Source of the DNA: Pseudomonas sp. ZH-FAD
GTDB lineage: Bacteria; Pseudomonadota; Gammaproteobacteria; Pseudomonadales; Pseudomonadaceae
DNA: 64,000 nt
Reading direction: 5' to 3'
NCBI RefSeq assembly: GCF_002803095.1
Contig: NZ_PGLR01000012.1
Location: 1 to 64,000 of the forward strand
Of the stretch, positions 15,403-24,957 are shown in pieces (position 1 is the first letter of the stretch; the number at the start of each line of letters is the position of its first letter). The notes beneath the pieces are model-generated. The model made no database searches. It was given only the letters and a program-made list of their open reading frames with translations, and was not told the DNA's origin. Both the position numbers and the translations under genes were made by a program.

Positions 15403-16746
15403 CTAAAGCCCCTCCAGCGTTTCCAGCAGCACTTTCACCTTGGTGATGGACTCCTGATATTCGGCCTGCCAGTTGGAGTCGGCGACTATACCGCCGCCAC
15501 CCCAGCAACTGACCTTGCCGTCCTTGACCAGCAGGCTGCGAATGGCGATGGAACTGTCCATTTCGCCGCGTACATCGAGATACAGCAAGGAGCCGCAATA
15601 GAGTCCGCGCCGTGTCGGCTCCAGCTCATCGATGATCTGCATGGCGCGGATCTTCGGTGCGCCGGTGATGGAGCCACCAGGGAAACTGCAGGCGATCAGG
15701 TCCAGCGCATCCTTGCCGGGCGCCAGCTCGGCGGTGACGCAACTGACCAGATGATGCACGTTGGGATAGCTCTCCAGGGTGAACAGCTCCGGTACTTTCA
15801 CCGAACCGATGCGGCAGCTGCGGCCCAGATCGTTGCGTAGCAGATCGACGATCATCAGGTTCTCGGCGCGATCCTTGCTGCTCGCCAACAGCTCCTGCGC
15901 CTGCGCTTGATCATCGTCGGTGTCATCGCCGCGGCGCCGAGTGCCCTTGATCGGACGGGTTTCCACCTGACCGTTGCTGACCTTGAGAAAGCGCTCGGGC
16001 GACAGGCTGAGAATGGCGTCGCCATCGCCCAGGCTCTGAAAACCCGAGAACGGCGTGGGGCAGGCCTGGCGCAGTGCCAGGTAAGCCGCCCAGGGATCGC
16101 CCGCGCAGGGCGCCTGAAAGCGCTGGGCGAAGTTCACCTGATAGCAATCGCCAGCGAGGATGTAGCCCTGGATGCGTTCGATCGCCTGGCGATAGCGGTG
16201 CTGGTCGATAGCGGCCTGGAACGGCTGGGTCAGTCGGAAGGGCGCGAGTTCCTCGCTATGAGGTGCTTCGAACAGTGTACGTAGGCGCTGGCGCTCTGCC
16301 TCCGGCAGCGCCGGGTGAAACAGCAGGGTGCTGGTACCCAACTGGTGATCGCTGATCAGCGCCCAGGCGTAGAGACCGAAACGAGCATCCTCGAGATCGA
16401 GATCATCGACGCTCTGTTCGGGCAGCACTTCCAGGCGGCGGCCGAAGTCATAAGACAGGTAGCCGATCAAACCACCGACGAACGGCAGCTCCTGCTGCGC
16501 TGGCACTTCGGCGGGCCCAAGGCTCTGCAATGCGCCTCGCAGACGTTGCAGAAAGTCGTTGGCCGATTCGTCGGGCGTGGGCGCCAGTTCTGCCAATGGC
16601 CAGGCGCTCATAAGGTCATAGCGTCCACGCGTGGCGCTCGGTCGTCCGGCATCCAGCAGTACGGCGCCGGGAGCCTGGCGAATGCGCTGGAAGTAGTCGC
16701 TGGGGTCGGTGCGGTAAGGAAGAGGGTGCAGAGAGCAGCTGGGCAT
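15403..16746 (-). CDS. pabB: Aminodeoxychorismate synthase component I (PabB)
   Basis: The 447-residue chorismate-using enzyme makes 4-amino-4-deoxychorismate for folate synthesis. The N-terminal half has the anthranilate synthase I-like region (VGGLIGYLSYDFGRRLE). The C-terminal chorismate-binding domain has FAQRF, SLSPERFL, TRPIKGTRRRG, ENLMIVDLLRNDLGR and FPGGSITGAPKIRAM, and ends with the GGGIVADSNWQAEYQE motif. PIKGT with Lys in this position distinguishes PabB from TrpE. ATG at 16746 gives the family length; the frame extends farther upstream without homology. It is monocistronic and divergent from the LuxR pair. Confidence 0.93.
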   Translation of the reverse strand: MPSCSLHPLPYRTDPSDYFQRIRQAPGAVLLDAGRPSATRGRYDLMSAWPLAELAPTPDESANDFLQRLRGALQSLGPAEVPAQQELPFVGGLIGYLSYDFGRRLEVLPEQSVDDLDLEDARFGLYAWALISDHQLGTSTLLFHPALPEAERQRLRTLFEAPHSEELAPFRLTQPFQAAIDQHRYRQAIERIQGYILAGDCYQVNFAQRFQAPCAGDPWAAYLALRQACPTPFSGFQSLGDGDAILSLSPERFLKVSNGQVETRPIKGTRRRGDDTDDDQAQAQELLASSKDRAENLMIVDLLRNDLGRSCRIGSVKVPELFTLESYPNVHHLVSCVTAELAPGKDALDLIACSFPGGSITGAPKIRAMQIIDELEPTRRGLYCGSLLYLDVRGEMDSSIAIRSLLVKDGKVSCWGGGGIVADSNWQAEYQESITKVKVLLETLEGL

Positions 16747-16910
16747 GCGTGGCAGTCGAATGGGATGAAGGAGCGATTGTAGTCCGCCGCTAATATTCAT
16801 CCTAGGGCTTCGGCCAGGTTTGCTCCGGTACGCTCGGCTGATTAGTATGGAGTCGTGCCAGGATGTTGAACTGCCGTACCAAAACAATAATTAATGAAGG
16901 AATCCAGGCC

Positions 16911-19625
16911 ATGGATGTAGTGATCGGTCCAGCCGCTGGAAGCCTGCTGCGTTCAAAACTGTCGCCGCCCCAGGCATCCGCGGACTACCTGGCAAGGCCC
17001 CAGGTGGAAGCCGCGCTTTCGGCCCACCCCCACGCCCGCCTCGTGCTGTTTTGCGCTCCTGCTGGCTTTGGCAAGACCACCGCGTTGGCGATGCTGGTCG
17101 AGCAGCGTCGTCAGGCCGGCAGTGCTGTTGCGTGGCTATCGCTGGGCTCTGCTGATGATGAGCCGGTACGTTTCTTCCAGCAACTGATCGAAGCATTGGG
17201 GCGTGCACTGCCCGGCCTGGGTGATTACGCCCTGGGCTACCTGCGCAATACCATGCGGGTGCCGGTCGAGGCCGTGATGGAAAGTCTGCTGGTGGATCTG
17301 TCGCAGCGTTCGGAGCCGCTGCTGCTGGTGCTCGACGATCTGCATCTGATCCAGGATGGCGAGCTGCTCGCTGCACTCAATCGCCTGGTCAAGATGGCGC
17401 CCCCGAATTTCACCCTGGCCATCGGCAGCCGTTCGCAGCCTGCCCTGAGTCTTGCCACGTTACGCGCCAAGGGATTGTTGCTGGAACTGGGCAGTGATGA
17501 GCTCAGGCTCAATCCTGAAGAGACGCGCGGTTATCTGGAGCGCAGCGGCCTGCAGCTCGATCCAGAGACGTTCGGCGCGCTTTACCGTCATACCGAGGGC
17601 TGGGTGGTGGGGGTGCATCTGGCCAGCTTGTGGCTGCGCAACCACCCGCAACCGACCGAGCGCCTGGCCGAGTTGGGCGCAGACAAGAACGTGGTAGGCG
17701 ATTACTTGCTGCGCTCGGTGTTCGAGCAGTTACCTGGCGAGCGCCAGGAACAGCTGTTGGCGCTAGGGGTGGCGCAGCAGCTCAGTGGCGAGCTGGTCAA
17801 TGCCCTGACCGCGCGTCAGGATGGCCAGCAACTGCTGGAAGAGCTGGAGGCCATGCAGCTGTTTCTCCTGCCCATGGATCGCGAACGCCAGTGGTATCGC
17901 TTCCATAATCTGTTCGCCGAGTTTCTCCGCAGCCGTCTCAAGGATCGCGACCCGGAGCGCTTCAAGCAGCTGCATTTCAATGCCAGCCTGTGGTTCACCA
18001 ATCACCATATGCAGAACCTGGCCATTGAGCACGCCTGTCTGGCCGAAGATGCCGAGATGCTCGCCGCGCTGCTCGACGGCTGCGGTCTGGAGCTGATCAA
18101 CCGCGGCCAGCTCAACCTCATCTACAAATGGCGACAGCATGTGCCGGACGAAATCGCCGCGCGCTTTCCGGTGCTGGTGCTTGCCGATGTCTGGACCCGT
18201 GCAGCCGAGCTGGGCCTGAACGAGGCCAACGGCATGCTTGATGAGCTGCTGGAGCGCTGGGCCGATTCGCGCACCAGTGGGCCGCTGAGCGACAAGGTGC
18301 TGGCGACTCTGGCGATCAAGGCGGTGATCGCTTTGCAAAAGGATGACCTGGATACCTGCGTCGATCTGGCGCGGCGCATCGAGGCGCAACTGGGGCAGCA
18401 CACCGCGTTTCTCGAAGTGGCGATCCTCACCGTTGGCGCCCTGGCCAACGTCATGCTTGGCCAGGCCGAGCAGGCGCGCAAACTGCTGGCGCTGGCGCAA
18501 CAGCGCAACCATTTCCTTGAAGGCCGTTACCTGGACATGCAGTTGGCCAACGTGGAAGTGCTCCTGTGTCTGGAGCAAGGGCGGGTAAAGCAGGCGCAGC
18601 TGCTGTTCGAGCAGTTGCGTGCGCGGATGATGCCCTGGTTCGGCGAAAAGTCCCGAGCCCTGGTTCTGCCAACCATCAGCGAGTCGCTGATCGCCTATCA
18701 CCAGGGCCGCCTGGACGGTCTGCAGGATCGGCTGCGCTGGGCGTTGGCCACGGTCGACGTGATCAACCCGATCGACCTGTATGCCCAGGCGATGCTTTGC
18801 CTGGCACGGGTTCAGCGCCAGCAGGACGCGCCGAAAGAAGCGATTGCTACTCTGGTGCTGATGCAGAACCTGGCGGCGCGCAATCAATCCTGGCGTTTCT
18901 ACGTGCAGGCCGTGGGCGAGGAAATTGCGCTGATTCTGCAGGAGCCGATGGCCGACCGCAGCAAGCGTGCAGAACAGCGCCTGAAGTCGGTGGATTGGAG
19001 CAAGTTGGCGGGGTATTACACGCAGCGCAGTTTCAATCCGGTGCCGTGGGTGCTCGGCCTGACCCGTGTTCGTCTGCAGCAGGCGCGGGGCCATTTCAGC
19101 GAGGCGCTGCATGAGATCACCCAGTTGCGCAACCAGTTGCAGGATGGCCGGCACGGGCTGCATCAGCTGCGCCTGGATCTGCTCGCTGCGCTGAGCTACC
19201 AGCGCCTGGGCTACCGGGAACGCGCGCAGAGCCTGCTGGTGCAATGCCTGATCGGCGCCGAGCGGGAAGAAGCGCGCAGCCTGTTCATCGAGGAAGGCGA
19301 GGCCATACGCCAGTTGCTGCAGCAGTTGGAATCCGTCGAGCGCCAGCCGGCGCTGCAGGCGTTCATCCGCAGCTTGTTGAGCGCCTGGCCCGGCCAGGAA
19401 TCGCCGCATGCCATTGTCGTACTGGAGGAGGGGCTGACCGAGCGCGAGCGTGAGGTGGTCTGTCTGGCCGCCAAGGGCATGTCCAATGAAGAGATCGGCC
19501 AGCAGTTGGCGCTGGCCCTGGGTACCGTCAAATGGCACCTGCACAACATCTACGAAAAGCTCAAGGTGCGTAATCGTACTCAAGCCATCCGCCGTGCCCG
19601 CGAACTGAGCCTACTCGAATCATGA
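16911..19625 (+). CDS. MalT-like LuxR-family ATP-dependent regulator, first of a pair
   Basis: The 904-residue large regulator is of the LAL/MalT type. A P-loop near residue 50 (FCAPAGFGKTTALAM) and a Walker B-like LLLVLDDLHLI form a STAND-type NTPase domain. A long helical, TPR-like region follows. A C-terminal LuxR HTH (LTEREREVVCLAAKGMSNEEIGQQLALALGTVKWHLHNIYEKL) binds DNA. Such proteins sense a small-molecule inducer, which is unknown here. ATG at 16911 follows GAAGG; an earlier ATG lacks a binding site. Its stop overlaps the next gene as ATGA. The orthologous pair sits next to pabB in P. aeruginosa as I recall. Confidence 0.88.
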   Translation: MDVVIGPAAGSLLRSKLSPPQASADYLARPQVEAALSAHPHARLVLFCAPAGFGKTTALAMLVEQRRQAGSAVAWLSLGSADDEPVRFFQQLIEALGRALPGLGDYALGYLRNTMRVPVEAVMESLLVDLSQRSEPLLLVLDDLHLIQDGELLAALNRLVKMAPPNFTLAIGSRSQPALSLATLRAKGLLLELGSDELRLNPEETRGYLERSGLQLDPETFGALYRHTEGWVVGVHLASLWLRNHPQPTERLAELGADKNVVGDYLLRSVFEQLPGERQEQLLALGVAQQLSGELVNALTARQDGQQLLEELEAMQLFLLPMDRERQWYRFHNLFAEFLRSRLKDRDPERFKQLHFNASLWFTNHHMQNLAIEHACLAEDAEMLAALLDGCGLELINRGQLNLIYKWRQHVPDEIAARFPVLVLADVWTRAAELGLNEANGMLDELLERWADSRTSGPLSDKVLATLAIKAVIALQKDDLDTCVDLARRIEAQLGQHTAFLEVAILTVGALANVMLGQAEQARKLLALAQQRNHFLEGRYLDMQLANVEVLLCLEQGRVKQAQLLFEQLRARMMPWFGEKSRALVLPTISESLIAYHQGRLDGLQDRLRWALATVDVINPIDLYAQAMLCLARVQRQQDAPKEAIATLVLMQNLAARNQSWRFYVQAVGEEIALILQEPMADRSKRAEQRLKSVDWSKLAGYYTQRSFNPVPWVLGLTRVRLQQARGHFSEALHEITQLRNQLQDGRHGLHQLRLDLLAALSYQRLGYRERAQSLLVQCLIGAEREEARSLFIEEGEAIRQLLQQLESVERQPALQAFIRSLLSAWPGQESPHAIVVLEEGLTEREREVVCLAAKGMSNEEIGQQLALALGTVKWHLHNIYEKLKVRNRTQAIRRARELSLLES

Positions 19626-22345
19626 ACAGCCAGAATCCGTCCTGCCAATCCGCCGCACCGCTGCTGCTTACCAAGCTGTATCCCGCCCATGCCGAGGGCG
19701 CGCCGCTGCTGGAGCGTGCGGCCTTGCTCGAACGTTTGCTGGACGCCAGCGAGCAGCGCTTGATCGTGCTCAGCGCACCCGCCGGCTTTGGCAAAAGCAC
19801 TGTCCTCAGCCAGCTGCGTAGCCGTTTGCAGGTGCAGGGGGCGCGGGTCGCCTGGCTGTCGTGCGATGAAAGCGATAGCGAACCGGCGAGGTTTCTGCAG
19901 TATCTGGTCGCGGCGGTTGCCGCCGCCTGTCCCGGCTTCGGCAGTAGTGCCGCGGCGCTGCTGCAGGGCGAGATCAGTTGGCCGCTGGAGGCGGTGATAG
20001 ATGCGCTGCTCGACGAGCTGAAAGAACTGTCGGAAACGCTCTATCTGATGCTCGACGACTTTCACCACATTCGGCATCCGTCTCTCGGGCAGGGCGCGCG
20101 CTATCTGATCGAGCGTCTGCCCAAGCAAGTGCGCCTGGTGGTCAGCACGCGTTATCAACCGCGTTTTCTCGAAGAGCCGCCGTCGCTCGGCGCCTGGGCG
20201 TTCTGGCTCAAGGCCGAGGACCTGCGTCTGACTCGCGCGGAAACGGCTGCGTATCTGCGCAAGATCAAAGGTCTCGCGCTTGAGGAAAGTGAACTCAACC
20301 AGCTGCATACGCGCACGGAAGGCTGGATCACTGCGTTGCACCTGGCGGCGCTGGCCTTGCCGCGCCAGCGTGATCGCACTGCCTTTCTCGCCGGGCTGTC
20401 AGGGACCGAACGCAACATCGCCGATTATCTGGCCGAGGATGTGGTGGCCAGCCTGCCGGAAACCGTGCAGCTGTTTCTCGACCAGACCTCGGTCCTCGAC
20501 GAATTCAACGCTGAGTTGTGCAACGCGCTGACTGGGCGCCAGGACGGTCGTGACATGCTGCGCCGGCTGCAGGCCGAGCAACTGTTCGTGATCGCGCTGG
20601 ACGAGCAGGGCCAATGGTTCCGTTATCACCACCTGTTTGCTGACTTCCTTCAGGGGCGTCTGGCCAGGCGCGGCGATCCGGTTCATCTGCTGCACGCCGC
20701 TGCGCGCTGGTGCGAAAACCATGATCTGGCCGACAAGTCGATCAAGTACGCCCTGCGCGCTCGCGATTATGCTTTCGCTGCCGAGCTGCTGGAGCGTCAG
20801 GGCGCGCGTCTGATCGCCGGTAATCGGGTCTATGGCATCCTCGCCATTCTCAAGGACATCCCACCGCTGGTGATCACCGAGCAGCCGGTGTTCCAGATCT
20901 TCTATGCCTGGCAGCTGGCCTTTGAACAGAAGTTTGCCGAGTCCGAGGCATTGATCGAGGAGGTCAGCGCACGCCTGACACAAGGGCGCGGCACGGGCAT
21001 CCACTTCGGCCTGATCGAGCTGCTGGCGGCCGCTCAGGTGCTCAAGGCCCTGGTGTTGCTCTATCAGGACAAACTCGACGCCTGCCTCAAGGTCGCCAGT
21101 CACTGGCTGGCACTGGTACCAAAGAGTCAGCCGGTATTTCGCGCCAGCCTGGCCTGCGTGCAGGCTGCGGCATTCGCTCTGCTCGGTGAGTTCGGTGAGG
21201 CGGCCAAGGCGATTGCCGTGGCGCGGGAGAACCTGCGTCAGTGCGAGAGTGAGTACCTGCACGTGATGGCCAGCCTGATCGAGGCGCTGATCTGCAAGGA
21301 GTACGGCGAACTGGAGCGCGGTCGCTCCCTGGCCGAGGCCGCGCGGGCCAGGGTCGAGCAAGTATTTGGGCGGCGCAGCCGGGTTGGTGGTCCGCTCGGG
21401 CTGGCTTATGCCGATCTGCTTTACGAACAGGATCGCCACGCTGCGATTCTCGCCGAGCTGCCGCTGGCCACCACCTGGCGTGATGTTGCCACGCCGGTGG
21501 AGTTGATCAGCCGCGGCAAGCTGGTCATGGCGCGTGCGCGCTTCTTTGCCGGCGCCGGTGAGCAGGGGCTGGAAGAGCTCGACGAGTGGTTGAGCGGTTT
21601 GCAGGGGCCGGGCTATGAGCGGGTATTCGCCATCGCCATGGGTTGCAAGGTGCAGTTCCTGCTGTGGCTACGCAGGCCCAACGAGGCGCAGCGCATTTAT
21701 CTGCAGTTGGAGCGTCATCTCGCTGTATTGCCCATCGAACGCTATGGCGATGCACATACGGCGCTGGCGCTGAGCCAGGCGCGCCTGGCACTGAGCGAGC
21801 AATGGGCGGAAAGAGCCCAGGCCAGCCTGGAGGCGTGCCTGGCCAAGCAGGGAGCGGACCACCAGCGTGATCGGCGTCTGCACCTGAGCCTGCTGCTGTC
21901 AGTGGCTTACTGGAGCAAAGGTAACGGCGAAAAAGCCTTCGCGCTGTTGCAGGCGACACTCGAAGAGGCCTGGCAATGCGGCTATCGCCGCTTATTTCAG
22001 GACGATGCACTGTGGCTGCTGCCACTCTGGAATGCCTGGAGCCGCGCCGAGCCCAAGCGCGCCGCTGTCTGGCAGGGCGTTGCCGAAATGCTTCGCGAGC
22101 AGTGTCGCAGGTTGGCTATCGATCCAGAAAGTCTCGAGGAAAATCAGGGGGTCAGCCATCGCGAGCGGGAGATATTGCGGCTCGTGGCAGCGGGGCTGTC
22201 GAATCGCGATATCGCCGAGGCGGTGCACTTGTCCGAGGCCACCATCAAATGGCACCTGCATAACCTGTTTTCCAGGTTGGGCGTACGCAGCCGCACGCAA
22301 GCCGTACTCAAGGGCAAGAGCCTGGGGCTGCTGAGCGAGGCATGA
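19622..22345 (+). CDS. MalT-like LuxR-family ATP-dependent regulator, second of a pair
   Basis: The 907-residue protein has the same architecture as the preceding one: P-loop LSAPAGFGKSTVLSQL (about 52-60), LYLMLDDFHHI, a long helical repeat region and the C-terminal HTH VSHREREILRLVAAGLSNRDIAEAVHLSEATIKWHLHNLFSRL. The two differ throughout, so the duplication is old. The ATGA overlap implies coupled, near-equal synthesis, which would suit a hetero-oligomer or a shared signal; this is inference. A strong hairpin follows the gene. Confidence 0.88.
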   Translation: MNSQNPSCQSAAPLLLTKLYPAHAEGAPLLERAALLERLLDASEQRLIVLSAPAGFGKSTVLSQLRSRLQVQGARVAWLSCDESDSEPARFLQYLVAAVAAACPGFGSSAAALLQGEISWPLEAVIDALLDELKELSETLYLMLDDFHHIRHPSLGQGARYLIERLPKQVRLVVSTRYQPRFLEEPPSLGAWAFWLKAEDLRLTRAETAAYLRKIKGLALEESELNQLHTRTEGWITALHLAALALPRQRDRTAFLAGLSGTERNIADYLAEDVVASLPETVQLFLDQTSVLDEFNAELCNALTGRQDGRDMLRRLQAEQLFVIALDEQGQWFRYHHLFADFLQGRLARRGDPVHLLHAAARWCENHDLADKSIKYALRARDYAFAAELLERQGARLIAGNRVYGILAILKDIPPLVITEQPVFQIFYAWQLAFEQKFAESEALIEEVSARLTQGRGTGIHFGLIELLAAAQVLKALVLLYQDKLDACLKVASHWLALVPKSQPVFRASLACVQAAAFALLGEFGEAAKAIAVARENLRQCESEYLHVMASLIEALICKEYGELERGRSLAEAARARVEQVFGRRSRVGGPLGLAYADLLYEQDRHAAILAELPLATTWRDVATPVELISRGKLVMARARFFAGAGEQGLEELDEWLSGLQGPGYERVFAIAMGCKVQFLLWLRRPNEAQRIYLQLERHLAVLPIERYGDAHTALALSQARLALSEQWAERAQASLEACLAKQGADHQRDRRLHLSLLLSVAYWSKGNGEKAFALLQATLEEAWQCGYRRLFQDDALWLLPLWNAWSRAEPKRAAVWQGVAEMLREQCRRLAIDPESLEENQGVSHREREILRLVAAGLSNRDIAEAVHLSEATIKWHLHNLFSRLGVRSRTQAVLKGKSLGLLSEA

Positions 22346-22397
22346 GACGGTGTGGTGTGGTGTGGTGAGGGGCGGGTTGGGACAGTGCATCGAGCGA

Positions 22398-22424
22398 GTC
22401 GTAAGGTGCGGCAGCACCTTACGA
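22398..22424. terminator. Hairpin between convergent regulator and ATP-grasp genes
   Basis: GTCGTAAGGTGC and GCACCTTACGAC are perfect 12-bp arms around a three-base loop. No T-run follows, so termination would be Rho-assisted or the element is a palindromic repeat. Just upstream (about 22350-22370) is a short GTGGT tandem repeat. Confidence 0.55.
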
Positions 22425-22434
22425 CGTTCGCTGG

Positions 22435-23421
22435 TCAGATTTCCTTGCTGGCGATGTGACCAAACAGCTCCTGGGAGAAACGCACGCGCTCTTCTGCGTC
22501 TTCCTGAATGCCCTTGGCTTTCAGTTCTTCCAGGCGGGCTTCCACGGCATGGGCGCGGTGGGTCAGGCCACAGTCATTGGCGATCTGGATATTCAGACCG
22601 GGGCGGGCGTTGAGCTCGAGAATCAGCGGGCCCTTGTCCTGATCCAGCACCATGTCCACGCCGATGTAACCCAGGCCGCACAACTCGTAGCAGCCGGCAG
22701 CGAGCTTCATGAAGCCGTCCCAGTTTGGCAGTTGCACGCCGTCCACTGCGTTGGTGGTGTCCGGGTGCTTGCTGATCTTGTTGTTCAGCCAGGTGCCACG
22801 CAGGGTGACGCCAGTGGCCAGATCCACACCCACGCCGATGGCACCCTGGTGCAGGTTGGCCTTGCCGTTGGACTGGCGGGTTGGCAGACGCAGCATGGCC
22901 ATCACCGGGTAGCCCATCAGCACGATGATGCGGATGTCCGGCACGCCTTCGTAGCTGATGCTCTTGAAGATGGTGTCTGGGGTGACGCGGTACTCGATCA
23001 GCGCACGGTCGCGGTGACCGCCGAGCGAGTACAGGCCGGAGAGGATGCTGGAAATCTGCTGCTCCAGCTCCTCGTGGCTGACGATCTTGCCGGACACCGT
23101 CTTGAAGCGGTCCTCGAAGCGGTCGGCGATGACCATGATGCCGTCACCGCCCGCGCCCTGCGCCGGCTTGATGACGAAATCGGTGCGCCCGGCGATGATC
23201 TCGTCGAGCTTGTCGATGCCTTTCTCGGTGTCGATGATGCCGTACAGTTCCGGCACATCGATGCCGGCCTCGATGGCCCGCTCCTTGGTGATGATCTTGT
23301 CGTCGACGATCGGGTACAGGTGCCGTTTGTTGTACTTCAGCACGTAGTCCGCGTTGCGTCGGTTGATGCCCATGATGCCCTTGGCTTCAAGGGCCTTCCA
23401 CGTCTTGATCAGGCCGAACAT
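22435..23421 (-). CDS. RimK-like ATP-grasp protein (alpha-L-glutamate ligase-like)
   Basis: The 328-residue ATP-grasp protein carries the nucleotide-binding segment DFVIKPAQGAGGDGIMVI (about 90-107) and, toward the end, the metal-binding YIGVDMVLDQDKGPLILELNARPGLNIQIAN. The family name comes from similarity to RimK-type glutamate ligases; the actual substrate is unknown. It lies four bases after the membrane-protein gene at 23426-24952 and is the last of a three-gene operon with a retropepsin-like protease. I recall this trio being linked to osmotic stress (Rlo-type names) in some annotations. Treat that link as memory rather than evidence. Confidence 0.82.
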   Translation of the reverse strand: MFGLIKTWKALEAKGIMGINRRNADYVLKYNKRHLYPIVDDKIITKERAIEAGIDVPELYGIIDTEKGIDKLDEIIAGRTDFVIKPAQGAGGDGIMVIADRFEDRFKTVSGKIVSHEELEQQISSILSGLYSLGGHRDRALIEYRVTPDTIFKSISYEGVPDIRIIVLMGYPVMAMLRLPTRQSNGKANLHQGAIGVGVDLATGVTLRGTWLNNKISKHPDTTNAVDGVQLPNWDGFMKLAAGCYELCGLGYIGVDMVLDQDKGPLILELNARPGLNIQIANDCGLTHRAHAVEARLEELKAKGIQEDAEERVRFSQELFGHIASKEI

Positions 23422-23425
23422 GGTC

Positions 23426-24952
23426 TTAGTCCTTGAGGAAGGCTTTGAAACGGAACAGTTCGGTCAGGCGGTAACCGCGGTAACGGCCCATCGCCAGCAT
23501 GAAGCCCACCAGGATCAGCAGGATCGCCGGGAAGGTGAACACGAAGTACACCAGCTCCGGCACGCTCATCAGCAGGTGCGCGATGGTGGCGGCGAACAGC
23601 GTGCCGATGGCGACCTTGAAGGCATGGCTGCCGCCACGTTCTTCCCAGGTGATCGACAGACGCTCGATGGTCATGGTCAGAATCACCATCGGGAACAGCG
23701 CAACCGACAGGCCGCGTTCCAGGCCCAGCTTGTGGCTGAACAGGCTGATGGCGGCGATCAGTACCACGACGAAGGTCAGCACCACCGATAGGCGCGGCAG
23801 CATCTGCAGCTTCAGATGCTCCAGATAGGAGCGTAATGACAGGCCGAGCGCGGTGATCACGGTGAACAGGAAGATGCCGAAGCCCAGTTGGGTTTCGCGG
23901 AAGGCGAGGGCGATCAGCACCGGGGTGAAGGTACCCAGGGTCTGCAGGCCGCCGAGGTTGCGCAGGATCAGGATGACCAGCACGCCGATCGGGATCATTA
24001 CCATGATCATGAACGTCTGCTGGGTCTGCAGCGGCAGGCCGTACAGCGAGTATTCAAGGAAGCTGGCGTCGGTGTTCTCATCGGTCAGTTTGGCCAGGCG
24101 GATGGCGTTCATCTCGCTGTTGTTCAGGCTGAAGCTGACTTGCGCCTGACGGCCGCCTTCGAGGCTGACCAGATCACCGTCACCGATCCACCAGACCAGG
24201 CGGTCTTCCGGCAGGCCCTGCTCACCGGATTCCGGGTTGAAGTACAGCCATTTCTGGCCATTGAAGCTACGCAGCCACAGCTCCGGCGACTGAGCGACCT
24301 CGGCCTGCAGGCGAATGGTGTGTACGCGCTCCATCGGCACGTGGGCGATGGACAGCAGCAGGTCGACGACCTTGGCCTTGTTGGCGGTGGAGGCATCGCC
24401 GCCGAGCAGCAGTTTCACGTTGTCATCGTTGACGTTGTTGGCGCGCTTGATGGTTTCGCTGATGAAGGTCTCGACATCCGCCGAGTGCTGGCGAATCGGC
24501 GCGAGCAGGGCTTCGGCTGCGATCTTCTCGGGGCCTTCGACCGGGATGCTGTCGCGGAAGATCGGGCCTTTAGCAGGCGTCTGCTCGCCGCTGTAACGCT
24601 TGGTCAGAACCAGTCGGTAATAGAGGGTCTGCTTGCCATTGGCACGACGTGCCGACCAAGTGACGCGGCGGTTGCCGTCGACACGGTTGACGCTGACGCC
24701 GTAATTGTTGGAGATGAAGCTCTCGTTGAGACTCACGTAATCCTGGTTCAGCGGCGGCACGAACATCTGCAGCTTCACCGGCTCACGCGGCGTCGCCTGG
24801 AATTCGACCTTGGCATCGATGTTCCACAGATCGTCGGTCTCGTCCTCGGTCACCGGAATGCCGAGAATGAAAATTTGGTATGCCGTAATCAGAACGCCCA
24901 GGGCCACCAAGAGGGTGATCAGGACTTTCAGATGCAGGTTCAGAGAGCGCAT
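23426..24952 (-). CDS. Membrane protein with inactive transglutaminase domain and seven membrane helices (UUP1 family)
   Basis: The 508-residue inner-membrane protein has an N-terminal anchor (about 10-30), then a periplasmic region containing a transglutaminase-like domain (about 150-275; HVPMERVHTIRLQAEVAQSPELWLRSFNGQKWLYFNPESGE). Seven hydrophobic segments follow (about 320-500). The Cys of the transglutaminase triad is not evident, in line with the family name "inactive transglutaminase fused to 7 TM helices". It sits between genes for a secreted aspartic protease-like protein and an ATP-grasp protein with gaps of four and five bases, so the three are one operon and probably one envelope-linked system. 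Confidence 0.82.
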   Translation of the reverse strand: MRSLNLHLKVLITLLVALGVLITAYQIFILGIPVTEDETDDLWNIDAKVEFQATPREPVKLQMFVPPLNQDYVSLNESFISNNYGVSVNRVDGNRRVTWSARRANGKQTLYYRLVLTKRYSGEQTPAKGPIFRDSIPVEGPEKIAAEALLAPIRQHSADVETFISETIKRANNVNDDNVKLLLGGDASTANKAKVVDLLLSIAHVPMERVHTIRLQAEVAQSPELWLRSFNGQKWLYFNPESGEQGLPEDRLVWWIGDGDLVSLEGGRQAQVSFSLNNSEMNAIRLAKLTDENTDASFLEYSLYGLPLQTQQTFMIMVMIPIGVLVILILRNLGGLQTLGTFTPVLIALAFRETQLGFGIFLFTVITALGLSLRSYLEHLKLQMLPRLSVVLTFVVVLIAAISLFSHKLGLERGLSVALFPMVILTMTIERLSITWEERGGSHAFKVAIGTLFAATIAHLLMSVPELVYFVFTFPAILLILVGFMLAMGRYRGYRLTELFRFKAFLKD

Positions 24953-24957
24953 GGGAA

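Noticed and set aside
17763..19583. A 606-codon frame antisense to the first LuxR regulator
   Set aside because: Long open antisense frames are expected in high-GC coding DNA; it lies fully inside a well-supported gene, has no ribosome binding site and its low-complexity sequence resembles no protein.
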